Positions 43,289 through 52,849 are shown, counted from the first letter of the stretch. The stretch: DNA of 64,000 nt from Chryseobacterium sp. POL2 (GCF_011058315.1 NZ_CP049298.1:2232001-2296000), one strand, 5' to 3'. Made by a program: numbers and translations. The notes: generated by a model not told the origin, from the letters alone.

Positions 43289-43391
43289 ATAGCCCGGATT
43301 GAACGGCATGTCGGAGCTCATCTTGTATTTTGGGATGGCTTTTTGCGGAAGGAAATACAAGATAGCGACTAGTGAAAGCCGGAACAGCTTC
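43289..43391 (+). repeat. GC-rich structured intergenic element, copy B
   Basis: The element starts AGCCCGGATTGAACGGCATG and ends GATAGCGACT, then AGCCGGAACAGCTTCT. In the middle ATCTTGTATTT (43320-43330) and AAATACAAGAT (43353-43363) form an 11-pair stem. Flanks match copy A and copy C, but the stem sequence differs, which indicates conserved structure rather than conserved stem bases. It lies between rnhA and the nitroreductase gene on the plus strand. Confidence 0.7.
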
Positions 43392-43432
43392 TAATTAACA
43401 AAACTTTAGAATTTATTTTGACTTCGGATGAT

Positions 43433-43440
43433 TATCTTTG
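43433..43440 (+). promoter_or_regulatory. -7 box of the nitroreductase gene, implying a leaderless mRNA
   Basis: TATCTTTG matches TAnnTTTG and ends four bases before the ATG at 43445. It supports that ATG over the upstream TTG at 43418. Confidence 0.5.
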
Positions 43441-43444
43441 TTAT

Positions 43445-44071
43445 ATGAATTATTTGGAAGCTTTGCGTTGGCGGTATTCCGTGAAGAAATTTAGTGGAGA
43501 AAAGATTTCGAAAGTAGCTCTGGAAAATATTCTAGAGGCAGGACGTTTGTCAGTAAGTTCGATGGGATTGCAGCCTTATAAATTGATTGTGGTAGAATCG
43601 GACGAAGAAATAAAAAGATTGATTCCGGCATTTTATAACGAGTCACAAATAAGTACTTGCTCTCATCTTGTCGCGATTGTGTCGAAAACCAAAATAGATC
43701 CAGATTATGTAGATGCTTATTTTGCACATATATCGGATGAACGTGGAATTGATATGGAAACACTTTCTGTATTTCGGAATAATATTGACAAATTCGTTTC
43801 AAGTTATGATACAAATACGTTGAGTCATTGGTCTGAAAAACAAGCCTATATACTTTTGGGTACCATGATAACCGCAGCAGCGGAAGAAATGGTTGATACG
43901 TGCCCGATGGAAGGTTTTAGACATGATAAATTGTCTGAGGCATTAAATTTGAATCTCTTGGAAGAACGTGTTGCTGTGGTATTGGCTTTAGGAAAAAGAG
44001 CTGATGATGACGTGTTTCAGAACTTGAAAAAAATTAGAAAACCTTTGGATAAATTCATTAAATTTATCTAA
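43445..44071 (+). CDS. Nitroreductase-family NAD(P)H oxidoreductase
   Basis: The 208-residue flavoenzyme has the nitroreductase start MNYLEALRWRYSVKKF with FMN-binding Arg/Ser/Lys, then RLSVSSMGLQPYKLIVVES, and the C-terminal EERVAVVLALGKRADDD. Such enzymes reduce nitro groups, quinones or enones with NAD(P)H. The substrate is unknown. A TTG start farther upstream (43418) would place the start codon ahead of the -7 box, so the ATG at 43445 is chosen. It precedes nadB by 16 bases. Confidence 0.88.
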   Translation: MNYLEALRWRYSVKKFSGEKISKVALENILEAGRLSVSSMGLQPYKLIVVESDEEIKRLIPAFYNESQISTCSHLVAIVSKTKIDPDYVDAYFAHISDERGIDMETLSVFRNNIDKFVSSYDTNTLSHWSEKQAYILLGTMITAAAEEMVDTCPMEGFRHDKLSEALNLNLLEERVAVVLALGKRADDDVFQNLKKIRKPLDKFIKFI

Positions 44072-44087
44072 GAAAGCAAAAAAAACT

Positions 44088-45659
44088 ATGATTAAAACGG
44101 ATGTTTTAGTAATTGGTTCAGGGATCTCAGGATTGTCCTACGCCATCAAAATATCGGAGCAACTTCCCGACACCAAAATCATAATTGTTACCAAAGCGGA
44201 CGAGGATGAAAGTAATACCAAATATGCCCAAGGTGGTCTTGCTGTAGTTACGGATTTTGATAAAGATAATTTCCAAAAACATATTGATGATACGATACGT
44301 GCGGGTGACGGAGAAAATGATCCCGAGGTTGTGAAAATGGTTGTTGAAGAAGCACCAAAGCGTTTTCGAGAAATTGTAGAATGGGGTGCAAAATTTGACC
44401 AAGAGAACGGAAAATTTGCTTTGGGTCGGGAAGGAGGGCATACCGAAAACAGAATTGTTCATCACAAAGATATTACTGGTTTTGAAATTGAACGTGCCTT
44501 ATTGGAAACGGCTCGCAATTCTCCGAATATAGAAATTCTTCCATATCATTATGTTATTGACTTGTTAACCCAGCATCACGTACCTGGAAAAGATTTGGAT
44601 CCAGATAATATCCATTGTTATGGCGCCTATATTTTGGACGAAAAGCAAAAGCGCATCAAAAAAATTACGGCCAAAATAACTTTAGTTGCAACAGGAGGCG
44701 CTGGACACGTTTATAAAAACACAACAAATCCAATAATTGCAACGGGAGATGGTATTGCCTTTGTGGCACGTGCTTTTGGTAAGGTTAGCAATATGCAATA
44801 TTATCAATTTCATCCTACGGCATTGTATTCGAAGTTGGATGGGATGCTGTTTTTAATCTCGGAAGCGGTGCGCGGCGATGGTGCAAAACTTCGTACCAAA
44901 CAAGGCAAATCTTTCATGCAAAAATATGATTCGCGCGAAGAACTGGCGTCACGAGATATTGTCGCACGTGCCATCGATAATGAGATGAAAACAAGTGGTG
45001 ACGAATATGTTGGTCTGGATTGTCGCGAAATGGATAAAGAAAAATTTGTAAAGCATTTCCCGAATATCTATAATAAATGTCTTAGCGAAGGTATTGATCC
45101 TTTCAAACAGTTGATACCTGTTGTCCCTGCAGCACATTATTTGATGGGCGGCATTAACATTGATAAAGATGGACAATCTTCTATTAAGAATCTTTTTTCT
45201 GTCGGCGAATGTACCAATTCTGGACTTCATGGTGCTAACAGACTAGCGTCTAATTCTTTATTGGAAGGTTTGATTTTTGGGCATAATGCCGCAATAAAAT
45301 CAATGGAACTTTTGCAAGAGAATAATTTTAATTTTGATGATCTTAAAGCGATTCCAGAATGGAATGAAGAAGGCATGAAGATTATGGACGAAATGGTTCT
45401 GGTAAGTTATCTTAGAAAACAACTACAGGAGATGATGAGCGATTTGGTGAGTATCGTTAGAAGTAATGAGCGTCTTAAAATAGCACAAAAAAAACACCAA
45501 GATATTTCCGAGGCGGTTAACGAATTGTACAACTATTCTATACTTTCACCACAATTATCAGAACTTCGAAATCTGGTAAGTGTTTCTGGACTTATCATTA
45601 ATCAATCTTTAGAAATGAAAGTCAACAAAGGGGCTTTTTATAATAAAGATTTGAATTGA
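44088..45659 (+). CDS. nadB: L-aspartate oxidase
   Basis: NadB oxidises L-aspartate to iminoaspartate, the first step of de novo NAD synthesis. The 523-residue FAD protein has the dinucleotide motif VIGSGISGLSYA (about 7-18), the signature TKYAQGGLAVV and GREGGHTENRIVH, and the fumarate-reductase-type active-site region HPTALYSKLDGM; the C-terminal FAD-binding block is GLHGANRLASNSLLEG. nadC follows 51 bases later. nadA (quinolinate synthase) is not in the window. Confidence 0.96.
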   Translation: MIKTDVLVIGSGISGLSYAIKISEQLPDTKIIIVTKADEDESNTKYAQGGLAVVTDFDKDNFQKHIDDTIRAGDGENDPEVVKMVVEEAPKRFREIVEWGAKFDQENGKFALGREGGHTENRIVHHKDITGFEIERALLETARNSPNIEILPYHYVIDLLTQHHVPGKDLDPDNIHCYGAYILDEKQKRIKKITAKITLVATGGAGHVYKNTTNPIIATGDGIAFVARAFGKVSNMQYYQFHPTALYSKLDGMLFLISEAVRGDGAKLRTKQGKSFMQKYDSREELASRDIVARAIDNEMKTSGDEYVGLDCREMDKEKFVKHFPNIYNKCLSEGIDPFKQLIPVVPAAHYLMGGINIDKDGQSSIKNLFSVGECTNSGLHGANRLASNSLLEGLIFGHNAAIKSMELLQENNFNFDDLKAIPEWNEEGMKIMDEMVLVSYLRKQLQEMMSDLVSIVRSNERLKIAQKKHQDISEAVNELYNYSILSPQLSELRNLVSVSGLIINQSLEMKVNKGAFYNKDLN

Positions 45660-45710
45660 TATTTTAACTTTATATAAATTATTTAACTAAAAATAAATCA
45701 ACAATTTAGC

Positions 45711-46571
45711 ATGACAAAACCAGCCTATATAACCAATAAAGCCTTACATACATTTATAAAAGCGGCAATTTTGGAAGATATCCATACAGGAGATGTTTCT
45801 ACATTGTCGACCATTCCCAAAGACTTAGTGCAACAAGCCAAACTTTTAGTAAAAGAAGACTGCATTTTGGCGGGTGTTGACATGGCTTTGGAGATTTTTA
45901 ATTATGTTGACAAAGATCTGGAAGTTGATGTTTTTATTAAGGATGGTGAACAGGCAAAAGTTGGAGAAATCGCATTTTTGGTTCGAGGAAAAGCGCAGTC
46001 TATTTTGTCTGCTGAACGATTGGTTCTCAATTGTATGCAACGTATGAGTGGTATTGCTACTTTAACCCACGAATGGGACCAAAGATTGGTTGGTACAAAA
46101 ACCAAGCTTTTGGACACTCGAAAGACCACGCCTAATTTTAGAATTTGTGAAAAATGGGCAGTTGCTATTGGCGGCGGAACCAACCATCGTTACGGATTAT
46201 ATGATATGATCATGCTAAAAGACAACCATATTGATTATAACGGTAGTATTACCAATGCTGTGAAAATGGCTAAAGACTATCTTGAAAAAAATAAATTAAA
46301 ACTGAAAATAGAAGTCGAAACCCGTAATCTAAAAGAGGTTGAAGAGGCTATTGAGGCAGATGTTGATAGGATTATGCTCGACAACATGGATGTGAAAACC
46401 ATGGCAGAAGCAGTGCAACTTATCAATGGAAAATGTGAGTCCGAAGCCTCTGGAGGAATTACAAGAGACCAGCTCAAAAACATTGCTGCTACTGGCGTAA
46501 CCTACATCTCGGCTGGAGCATTAACACATTCGGCAAAAAATATTGACCTAAGTTTGAAAGCTGTAGAATAG
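45711..46571 (+). CDS. nadC: Nicotinate-nucleotide pyrophosphorylase (carboxylating)
   Basis: NadC joins quinolinate with PRPP to give nicotinate mononucleotide, the third step of NAD synthesis. The 286-residue protein has LLDTRKTTPNFRICEKWAV (quinolinate-binding), GGGTNHRYGLYDMIMLKDNH and the PRPP-binding RIMLDNM and EASGGIT motifs. It follows nadB by 51 bases and is probably cotranscribed with it. Confidence 0.96.
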   Translation: MTKPAYITNKALHTFIKAAILEDIHTGDVSTLSTIPKDLVQQAKLLVKEDCILAGVDMALEIFNYVDKDLEVDVFIKDGEQAKVGEIAFLVRGKAQSILSAERLVLNCMQRMSGIATLTHEWDQRLVGTKTKLLDTRKTTPNFRICEKWAVAIGGGTNHRYGLYDMIMLKDNHIDYNGSITNAVKMAKDYLEKNKLKLKIEVETRNLKEVEEAIEADVDRIMLDNMDVKTMAEAVQLINGKCESEASGGITRDQLKNIAATGVTYISAGALTHSAKNIDLSLKAVE

Positions 46572-46587
46572 TAGTTTTAATTCAAAT

Positions 46588-46602
46588 TTAACATAATGTT
46601 AA
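46588..46602. promoter_or_regulatory. Small palindrome after nadC
   Basis: TTAACAT and ATGTTAA are exact inverted arms around an A. A T-rich stretch follows after about ten bases. It may be a weak terminator for nadC or an operator for the receptor gene downstream. Confidence 0.3.
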
Positions 46603-46712
46603 CGGAATATTAATTTTTTTATAAAATGACAAATGTTAATTCTTTGTTAAAAGCTAGTTAACTTTTATTTCGGAAATTTGTCCAGTCAAATAAATATAGT
46701 AATAGACAAAAA

Positions 46713-49269
46713 ATGAAAAGCAATCTCAGAAGACGATCATTATCAATCGTTTTAACACTATCAACAGCAAGCATTTACTTTGCTCAACAAAAACCTCTCG
46801 ATACAATTAAATCTAATGATATCGATGAAGTAGTTATCATGAGTGTTGCTGACATCGCAAAAGACAGAAAAACACCTGTCGCAGTGTCAACAATCAAAGA
46901 AGGACAAATCGTAGAAAGACTAGGGAATCAAGAGTTTCCTGAAATCTTAAAATCAACACCATCTATCTATACTACAAAAGGTGGTGGTGGTTTTGGAGAT
47001 GCACGTGTTAATGTGCGTGGTTTTGACATGAACAATATTGCTGTAATGGTAAATGGTGTGCCTGTTAACGATATGGAATCAGGTGCAGTATATTGGTCAA
47101 ACTGGGCAGGACTATCTGACGTAACTTCAGCAATGCAAATCCAAAGAGGTTTAGGTTCTTCCAAGCTTGCTATTGCATCTGTTGGAGGTACTATCAACGT
47201 ATTGACAAGAGCGGCAGATAAAAAAAGAGAAGGTAATGTTACAATAGGCTTGGGTAACGATGGTTATTTAAAAAGTTTATTTTCATACAATACAGGTAAA
47301 TCAGCAAAAGGATGGTCTTCATCTTTCTTAATGGCAAGAACGGCTGGCGCAACTTATGTTGATGGTTCAGATTTCGAAGCTTATAATTATTATTTTGCTT
47401 TGGGTTATCAACCAAATGAAAAACACGATTTTCAGTTTACTTTCACAGGAGCTCCTCAATGGCATAATCAAAATTACCAATCAAGAATTGATGTGCTACA
47501 AAAATATGGCAGCGAAGATAAACCAAACAGAAGATATAATTCTAACTGGGGATATCTTAATGGAGAGCTTATGTCACAATCCGTTAACTTTTACAGTAAG
47601 CCTTTAATGTCTGTTAACTGGGATTGGAAAATAAATGAAAAATCAAAATTATCAACTGTGCTTTATGCCTCTTGGGGTAGAGGTGGAGGAACAGGTGTTC
47701 TTGGTAACATCAATGGAGTTAATATTAACTCATTGCCAAAAACTCAAGATGGTCAGTTAAGATTTGATGATATCTATGCATGGAACCAAGGAGCTGTTAT
47801 TGCAGACTTTAAAGATAAAAACGGTGTTGCTTTGGCTAATCCTACACCAGGAATTGCAACAAGAAGCAATGGTCTTGTTAGAAGAACGCACGTTAACTCA
47901 CATGACTGGTACGGTTTTTTAACGAACTTCCAGCATAAATTTAATAGCAATTGGAGCTTTTCAGGAGGGCTTGATGGAAGATACTATTATGGATACCACC
48001 CAGGTGTGATTTCTGATTTTTTGGGGTAACTCTCAATACAGAGAAACAAATGATCTAAATCAAAAGCCTTATTACACAGTAACACAATCTTACGCACCCA
48101 AAAATTCTGTTAATCCATTTGATAAAGCAATTAAAGACAAATCTCAAATTGCAAGTAGAAACTTCGATGGTGAGGTTATGTGGTTAGGTGCTTTTGGGCA
48201 ATTAGAATATTCTAATGAGGTTATTTCAGCATTTGTACAAGGATCAGTTTCTAATCAACAGTTCCAAAGAATTGACAATTGGATTATTGATGGTGTAACA
48301 GTACAACAAGGTCAAACAGTTAATACGAAAACTGGCTTCGAGGGCATTTGGGGTTATAATGCAAAAGGAGGAATCAATTTTAACATTAACGAAAATCATA
48401 ATGTTTTTGCTAACTTAGGTTACTACTCAAAGCAGCCAAATAATTACGCAGTTTTTCCTAACTCTCAACAGGTAATTAACCCAAGATTGATGAATGAAAA
48501 AATTTCATCTGCCGAATTAGGATATGGTTTCAGAAGTTCTCAATTAAGAGCTAATGTTAATGTTTACTATACTGAATGGAAAGATAGATTCACCAGAATT
48601 ACAGGTCTGACAATGAAAGACCAAAATGGTGTTGACACAAGAAACATCTATGCTAACATTGAAGGTGTAAAAGAGGTTCACATGGGTGCGGAAGTAGAGT
48701 TATCCTATAAGCCTGTTGATTATTTAGAATTCAATGCAATGTTCTCTATGGGAGATTGGTTCTATAAAGGAGATGCTATGGGTTCCACATTTGATGAAAA
48801 CAATAGCCCGTTTACACCACAAGATGGACAAGCTTCGAAAACATTGTATATCGATAAAATCAAAGTTTCTGATGCAGCCCAAACAACAGCTTCATTAGGA
48901 TTTACTCTTAAGCCAGTTAAGGCTTTCAATATTTTTGCTAATTGGAATTACTACGACAGATATTATTCAGTTTTCGATATTACAAAAGCATCAAATCCAA
49001 ATAGTAAAGGCGCGTTAGAATTACCAAGTTATAACCTATTCGATGCAGGTGTTTCTTATACCTTTAATTTGTTGAATGGACATCGTTTAACTTTGACAGG
49101 TAACGTTTATAATTTATTTGATACTTATTATATCTCTGACGGTAAGACATCTATCTTCGCAGGAGATTCTAATGCAACAGGTAAAACTTATAAAGGTATT
49201 GATACTGCCAACCAAGTATATTTCGGATTCGGGAGAACATGGTCAGCAACTGTTTCTTATAGATTTTAA
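46713..49269 (+). pseudogene. TonB-dependent receptor, split by 1-nt frameshift
   Basis: The first frame (46713-48029) has a signal peptide (RRRSLSIVLTLSTASIYFAQ), a plug domain (TPVAVSTIKEGQIVERLGNQEFPEIL, VRGFDMNNIAVMVNGVPVND, GGTINVLT) and part of the barrel. It stops in DFLG. The second frame continues directly from 48030 (NSQYRETND on), and the ATG at 48178 is internal; it ends as a typical barrel with FGFGRTWSATVSYRF. One base too many in the run TTTTTTGGGG (48017-48026) explains the break; a GGG run would restore DFLGNSQYRE. The full protein would have about 851 residues. Substrate unknown. Confidence 0.88.
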
Positions 49270-49293
49270 GAAAATTACCATCAATAGATACTC

Positions 49294-49320
49294 AAATCCC
49301 GGCCAATGGTCGGGATTTTT
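49294..49320 (+). terminator. Terminator after the split TonB-dependent receptor
   Basis: AAATCCCG and CGGGATTT form the main stem with an inner GCC-type extension, then a T run. Confidence 0.85.
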
Positions 49321-49322
49321 GT

Positions 49323-49330
49323 TATCTTTG
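49323..49330 (+). promoter_or_regulatory. -7 box of the small membrane gene at 49350
   Basis: TATCTTTG matches TAnnTTTG, 19 bases before the ATG at 49350, right after the terminator of the preceding gene. A TTG at the proper spacing is not present. Confidence 0.45.
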
Positions 49331-49349
49331 TTAACCTAAAAAAAGAAAC

Positions 49350-49781
49350 ATGGAATTTTACAACATTTTATTAAATGCACACAAAGGTTTTGCTTACCTA
49401 GAACTTTTGCTAGTTGCCCTATTCTTAGTAGCCTTATTGATGACAATGTTCGGCTACAGTGGCAAAGTCAATAACTTTTTAAAGAAAACAACATTGTTTA
49501 CAATGATTTTCTTCCATATCCAATTGTTAGTAGGGCTTGTCATGTTAGGCGTAACATTCTCAAACGGATTGGACATGGGTGCAGTAATGAAAAACTCAGA
49601 CTTAAGATTTCAGTATGTAGAACACCCTTTCTCAATGTTGATAGCGGTTATCTTAATGACTATTATTAATAAAAAAGTAAAAACTGCGGAGACCATTACT
49701 TTAAAAGTAGTTTTCATGGGTGTATTGGCAATCGCATTATTCGCATTTGCCTTCCCTTGGGCAAAAGTTTTCGGAGCTTAA
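49350..49781 (+). CDS. Four-helix membrane protein with possible heme-binding histidines
   Basis: The 143-residue protein has about four membrane helices and few charged residues. His11 lies just before helix 1, His56 within helix 2 (MIFFHIQLLVG) and His92 at the start of helix 3. The pattern resembles small cytochrome-b-like four-helix membrane proteins, but there is no firm motif, and a heme role is only suggested. It stands before asd (37 bases) and may be cotranscribed. No family name is certain. Confidence 0.7.
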   Translation: MEFYNILLNAHKGFAYLELLLVALFLVALLMTMFGYSGKVNNFLKKTTLFTMIFFHIQLLVGLVMLGVTFSNGLDMGAVMKNSDLRFQYVEHPFSMLIAVILMTIINKKVKTAETITLKVVFMGVLAIALFAFAFPWAKVFGA

Positions 49782-49818
49782 TTAAAACTTTATAAAACAA
49801 ACAAATAGAATTTTTTTA

Positions 49819-50811
49819 ATGAAAATAGCAGTTGTTGGTGCTACCGGAATGGTAGGACAAGTGATGTTGAAAGTACTAGAGGAAAGAAATTTTCCTGTAA
49901 CCGAGCTAATTCCAGTGGCTTCAGAAAGGTCAATTGGTAGCAAGGTCAAATACAAAGGTACAGATTATGAAGTTGTATCTATGCAAACCGCTATTGATAA
50001 AAAACCTTCTATTGCAATATTTTCTGCGGGTGGCGATACGTCTTTAGAATGGGCTCCCAAATTTGAGGAAGCAGGAATTTTTGTTATCGATAATTCATCA
50101 GCTTGGAGAATGGATCCCACAAAAAAATTAGTAGTTCCAGAAATTAATGCTGAGGTTTTAACAAAAGAAGACAAAATCATAGCTAACCCCAACTGCTCCA
50201 CAATCCAGTTGGTAATGGTACTCCATCCACTTAATCAGAAATACGATATCAAACGCGTAGTAGTATCAACTTATCAATCGGTAACCGGTACAGGAAAAGC
50301 AGCTGTTGATCAATTGAACGCAGAAGTTAATGGTAACGCATCTGTAGAAATGGTATATCCTTATCAAATCTTCAAAAACGCCTTGCCACATTGCGATGTT
50401 TTTGCGGATGATGATTATACCAAAGAAGAAATTAAATTAATGAAAGAGCCTAAAAAAATCTTAGGAGACGATACATTTAGTTTAACAGCAACAGCGGTGC
50501 GAGTGCCGGTGCAAGGAGGACATTCAGAAAGCGTTAATATCGAATTTGAAAACGAATTTGATTTAGACGAGCTTAGAAAAATACTTTCCGAAACGCCTGG
50601 TGTTACAGTTCTTGACGATGTGCAAAACAAAATTTATCCAATGCCTTTGATGGCCGAAGGTAAAGATGATGTTTTTGTAGGAAGAGTCCGTAGAGATGCT
50701 TCTCAACCAAAAACACTCAATTGTTGGATTGTCGCAGACAACCTTAGAAAAGGTGCCGCAACCAATGCTGTACAAATCGCAGAATACCTTTTAAAACAAA
50801 ATTTAGTGTAA
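49819..50811 (+). CDS. asd: Aspartate-semialdehyde dehydrogenase
   Basis: Asd reduces aspartyl phosphate to aspartate semialdehyde, the branch point for lysine/DAP, threonine and methionine. The 330-residue protein has the NADP fold start AVVGATGMVGQVML, catalytic Cys in ANPNCSTIQLV (about residue 127-137), and RVPVQGGHSESV with substrate-binding Arg and the catalytic His. It is followed by a clear terminator. lysA, another gene of the pathway, lies at 7312. Confidence 0.97.
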   Translation: MKIAVVGATGMVGQVMLKVLEERNFPVTELIPVASERSIGSKVKYKGTDYEVVSMQTAIDKKPSIAIFSAGGDTSLEWAPKFEEAGIFVIDNSSAWRMDPTKKLVVPEINAEVLTKEDKIIANPNCSTIQLVMVLHPLNQKYDIKRVVVSTYQSVTGTGKAAVDQLNAEVNGNASVEMVYPYQIFKNALPHCDVFADDDYTKEEIKLMKEPKKILGDDTFSLTATAVRVPVQGGHSESVNIEFENEFDLDELRKILSETPGVTVLDDVQNKIYPMPLMAEGKDDVFVGRVRRDASQPKTLNCWIVADNLRKGAATNAVQIAEYLLKQNLV

Positions 50812-50816
50812 AACAA

Positions 50817-50844
50817 AAAGCTCACAACAAAGTGAGCTTTTTTT
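50817..50844 (+). terminator. Terminator after asd
   Basis: AAAGCTCAC and GTGAGCTTT flank an AACAAA loop and are followed by a T run. Confidence 0.9.
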
Positions 50845-50889
50845 AATTATTAGAATAGCCAAACAAAAGATTATTCATTTTTCAAACTT

Positions 50890-51894
50890 ATGACGCCTAA
50901 CGGACAAAAAATAGAAAAGCAAAATTTCAAGTTTCAACGTAATGTTGCGATTGCAGGGATTGTTTTATTTATTGCGAAACTCATCGCATGGCGACTCACC
51001 AATTCGGATGCTGTATTTTCAGATGCTATGGAGAGCATTGTCAATATTATTGCTGCATTTATGGGACTTTATTCGCTATATGTTGCGGCAAAACCAAAAG
51101 ATGAAGATCATCCTTATGGCCACGGAAAAGTTGAGTTTATCACCTCAGGTGTGGAAGGTACACTTATCATTTTTGCTGGTATTGTCATTATCGTTCAAGC
51201 GGTCAATTCATTATTGAGTCAAAATGTGCCGAGCAAGTTAGATTGGGGAATGGCAATTGTCGCAGCAACTGCGGTCATCAACTATGTCATGGGTTACATC
51301 TCACTTCAAAAAGGTTTAAAAGAAAAATCTTTGGTGCTACAAAGTTCGGGCAAACATTTGATGAGCGATACGATTACTACAGGTGGCGTTGTCATCAGTT
51401 TAATCATTGTTTATATAACCAAATTATTTTGGTTGGACGCCGTAGTTGCGATTTTGTTCGGTTCTTATATTATTGTTGTTGGTTACAAAATCGTGCGAAA
51501 ATCCTTAAGTGGAATTATGGATGAGCAGGATTTAGACTTGGTCGAAAAAATAGCTAAAATCCTCGAAAATAACCGTGAAATCGACTGGATAGATATTCAT
51601 AATATGAAGATTCAGCAGTTTGGTGCCAATTTGCATATCGATGCGCATATCACTTTGCCTTACTATTACTCTCTACGGGAAGCACACCAGGAAATGGAAA
51701 AGGTGATTATTCTTTTGGCTAAAAATTCTAATCGGCAAGTTGAGTTTAATTTTCACATGGACGATTGCAAACCAAAATCTTGTGAAATCTGCCAAATCCA
51801 AAATTGTCCCGTGCGCGAATTTCCTTTCCTAAAGCGTATCGAATGGACATCTCAAGCAATTACACAAGCCGATAAACACGACAGGAATAATTAA
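50890..51894 (+). CDS. Cation diffusion facilitator family transporter
   Basis: The 334-residue protein is a CDF metal/proton antiporter: six membrane helices, the SDAMESIVNI motif of helix II, the DHPYGHGKVEF loop, and a cytoplasmic ferredoxin-like C-terminal domain (about 210-290). A distinctive Cys-rich tail, FHMDDCKPKSCEICQIQNCPVREFPF near residues 297-320, has several cysteines that may bind Zn or another metal. The transported cation (Zn, Cd, Fe or Mn) is unclear. Its 3' end overlaps the converging XrtF-associated gene by four bases. Confidence 0.88.
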   Translation: MTPNGQKIEKQNFKFQRNVAIAGIVLFIAKLIAWRLTNSDAVFSDAMESIVNIIAAFMGLYSLYVAAKPKDEDHPYGHGKVEFITSGVEGTLIIFAGIVIIVQAVNSLLSQNVPSKLDWGMAIVAATAVINYVMGYISLQKGLKEKSLVLQSSGKHLMSDTITTGGVVISLIIVYITKLFWLDAVVAILFGSYIIVVGYKIVRKSLSGIMDEQDLDLVEKIAKILENNREIDWIDIHNMKIQQFGANLHIDAHITLPYYYSLREAHQEMEKVIILLAKNSNRQVEFNFHMDDCKPKSCEICQIQNCPVREFPFLKRIEWTSQAITQADKHDRNN

Positions 51895-52325
51895 ATCTTT
51901 TGTAAATATTTTCGGTAATAAAATATGGGCACAATCAAAAAAAGTGTCATCGGCTGAATGACAAAACGTCGCATATAAAAACTGAATAATTCGCCAATTT
52001 CAAAATTGGTATAAATGCAATATAAATAAATTGGGAAAACAATTGCAAATACCAATACAATCAAAACCATCGCCTGAATTGTCCATGGCTTATTCCTGAA
52101 AAGATGTTGAATAATTAAAAGTGAAAATATTAAGTTAAGTCCAAATCGAAATAAATAACTTAAAATTAGTTTGGCACTTTCGAATTCTGGAAACGGCGTC
52201 GTGTCATTTTCTCCTTTAAAGTAAGCTAGAAAAGGGTCATAAAATATCGTGTCTTCCAAAAAACGAACACCAATTAGTCCAAAAATTCCAAGAATGACGA
52301 ATAGGTAATTATGCGCTTTCATCAT
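51891..52325 (-). CDS. Exosortase F system-associated membrane protein
   Basis: The 144-residue protein has about four membrane helices and RFLEDTIFYDPFLAYFKGE, the motif of the small protein always found next to XrtF exosortase in Flavobacteriia. Its function is unknown, presumably in exosortase activity or substrate delivery. Its ATG lies inside the end of xrtF, so the two are translationally coupled. Its 3' end overlaps the convergent CDF gene. Confidence 0.88.
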   Translation of the reverse strand: MMKAHNYLFVILGIFGLIGVRFLEDTIFYDPFLAYFKGENDTTPFPEFESAKLILSYLFRFGLNLIFSLLIIQHLFRNKPWTIQAMVLIVLVFAIVFPIYLYCIYTNFEIGELFSFYMRRFVIQPMTLFLIVPIFYYRKYLQKI

Positions 52326-52845
52326 TCTGTTTTAAAGCAAAAAATTTAATCCAAACAATCCATAAGATAATCACAGTTCCATAGATAATTCCAGGAAAAA
52401 CATAATCGTGAAACATTTTTCCATAATCTGGATAATCTGCAATTACCATGTTTAGCGAGGCAATTCTCCCGAAGTTCATAAGGTGTAAAGCCACCAAACC
52501 TGCAACTACAAAAAGAAAAGTTTTGGCACCTTTATAAAATGCAAATATGAAGGCTACAAACATAATCATCACCGAAATAGCATTGCAACCTTCCACCATT
52601 CTGGTCAAATATTCGCCCCGAACAATAAAACGAATGCCTTCCTTCCCGATGCCATCTTGTAGCGTGGAGGAAAATCCGCATACATTTTGTAGCCAGTTGG
52701 CTTGTCCAGCAACCCAACGAGAAAAAGGATCAATAATCTCTGTGTCATATTGATTGAGATACATTTGATATAAAAAAACCAAAATCAAGTAGATGCCCAC
52801 AAAGCGGAGCAAAATTCTAAGAACAGGTTTTAAATCGTTTAGCAT
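52309..52845 (-). CDS. xrtF: Exosortase family protein XrtF
   Basis: Exosortases are membrane Cys proteases/transpeptidases that cleave C-terminal sorting signals of exported proteins. The 178-residue XrtF has about five membrane helices and the triad Cys87 (VEGCNAISV), Arg127 (NFGRIASLN) and His146 (KMFHDYVFPG). The ATG at 52845 is chosen because a -7 box (TATTTTTG) lies four bases upstream and a farther ATG at 52860 would lie on its far side. Substrates of XrtF are not known here; no PEP-CTERM-like protein was recognised in this window. Confidence 0.92.
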   Translation of the reverse strand: MLNDLKPVLRILLRFVGIYLILVFLYQMYLNQYDTEIIDPFSRWVAGQANWLQNVCGFSSTLQDGIGKEGIRFIVRGEYLTRMVEGCNAISVMIMFVAFIFAFYKGAKTFLFVVAGLVALHLMNFGRIASLNMVIADYPDYGKMFHDYVFPGIIYGTVIILWIVWIKFFALKQNDESA

Positions 52846-52849
52846 AACA

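Noticed and set aside
43130-43372. An 80-codon plus-strand reading frame overlapping the end of rnhA
   Set aside because: It overlaps rnhA in another frame and runs through structured element B; no sensible start or family resemblance.
48178-49269. Independent receptor gene starting at 48178
   Set aside because: The frame continues upstream without a stop to the end of the first half, and the piece lacks signal peptide and plug, so it is the second half of the frameshifted receptor.
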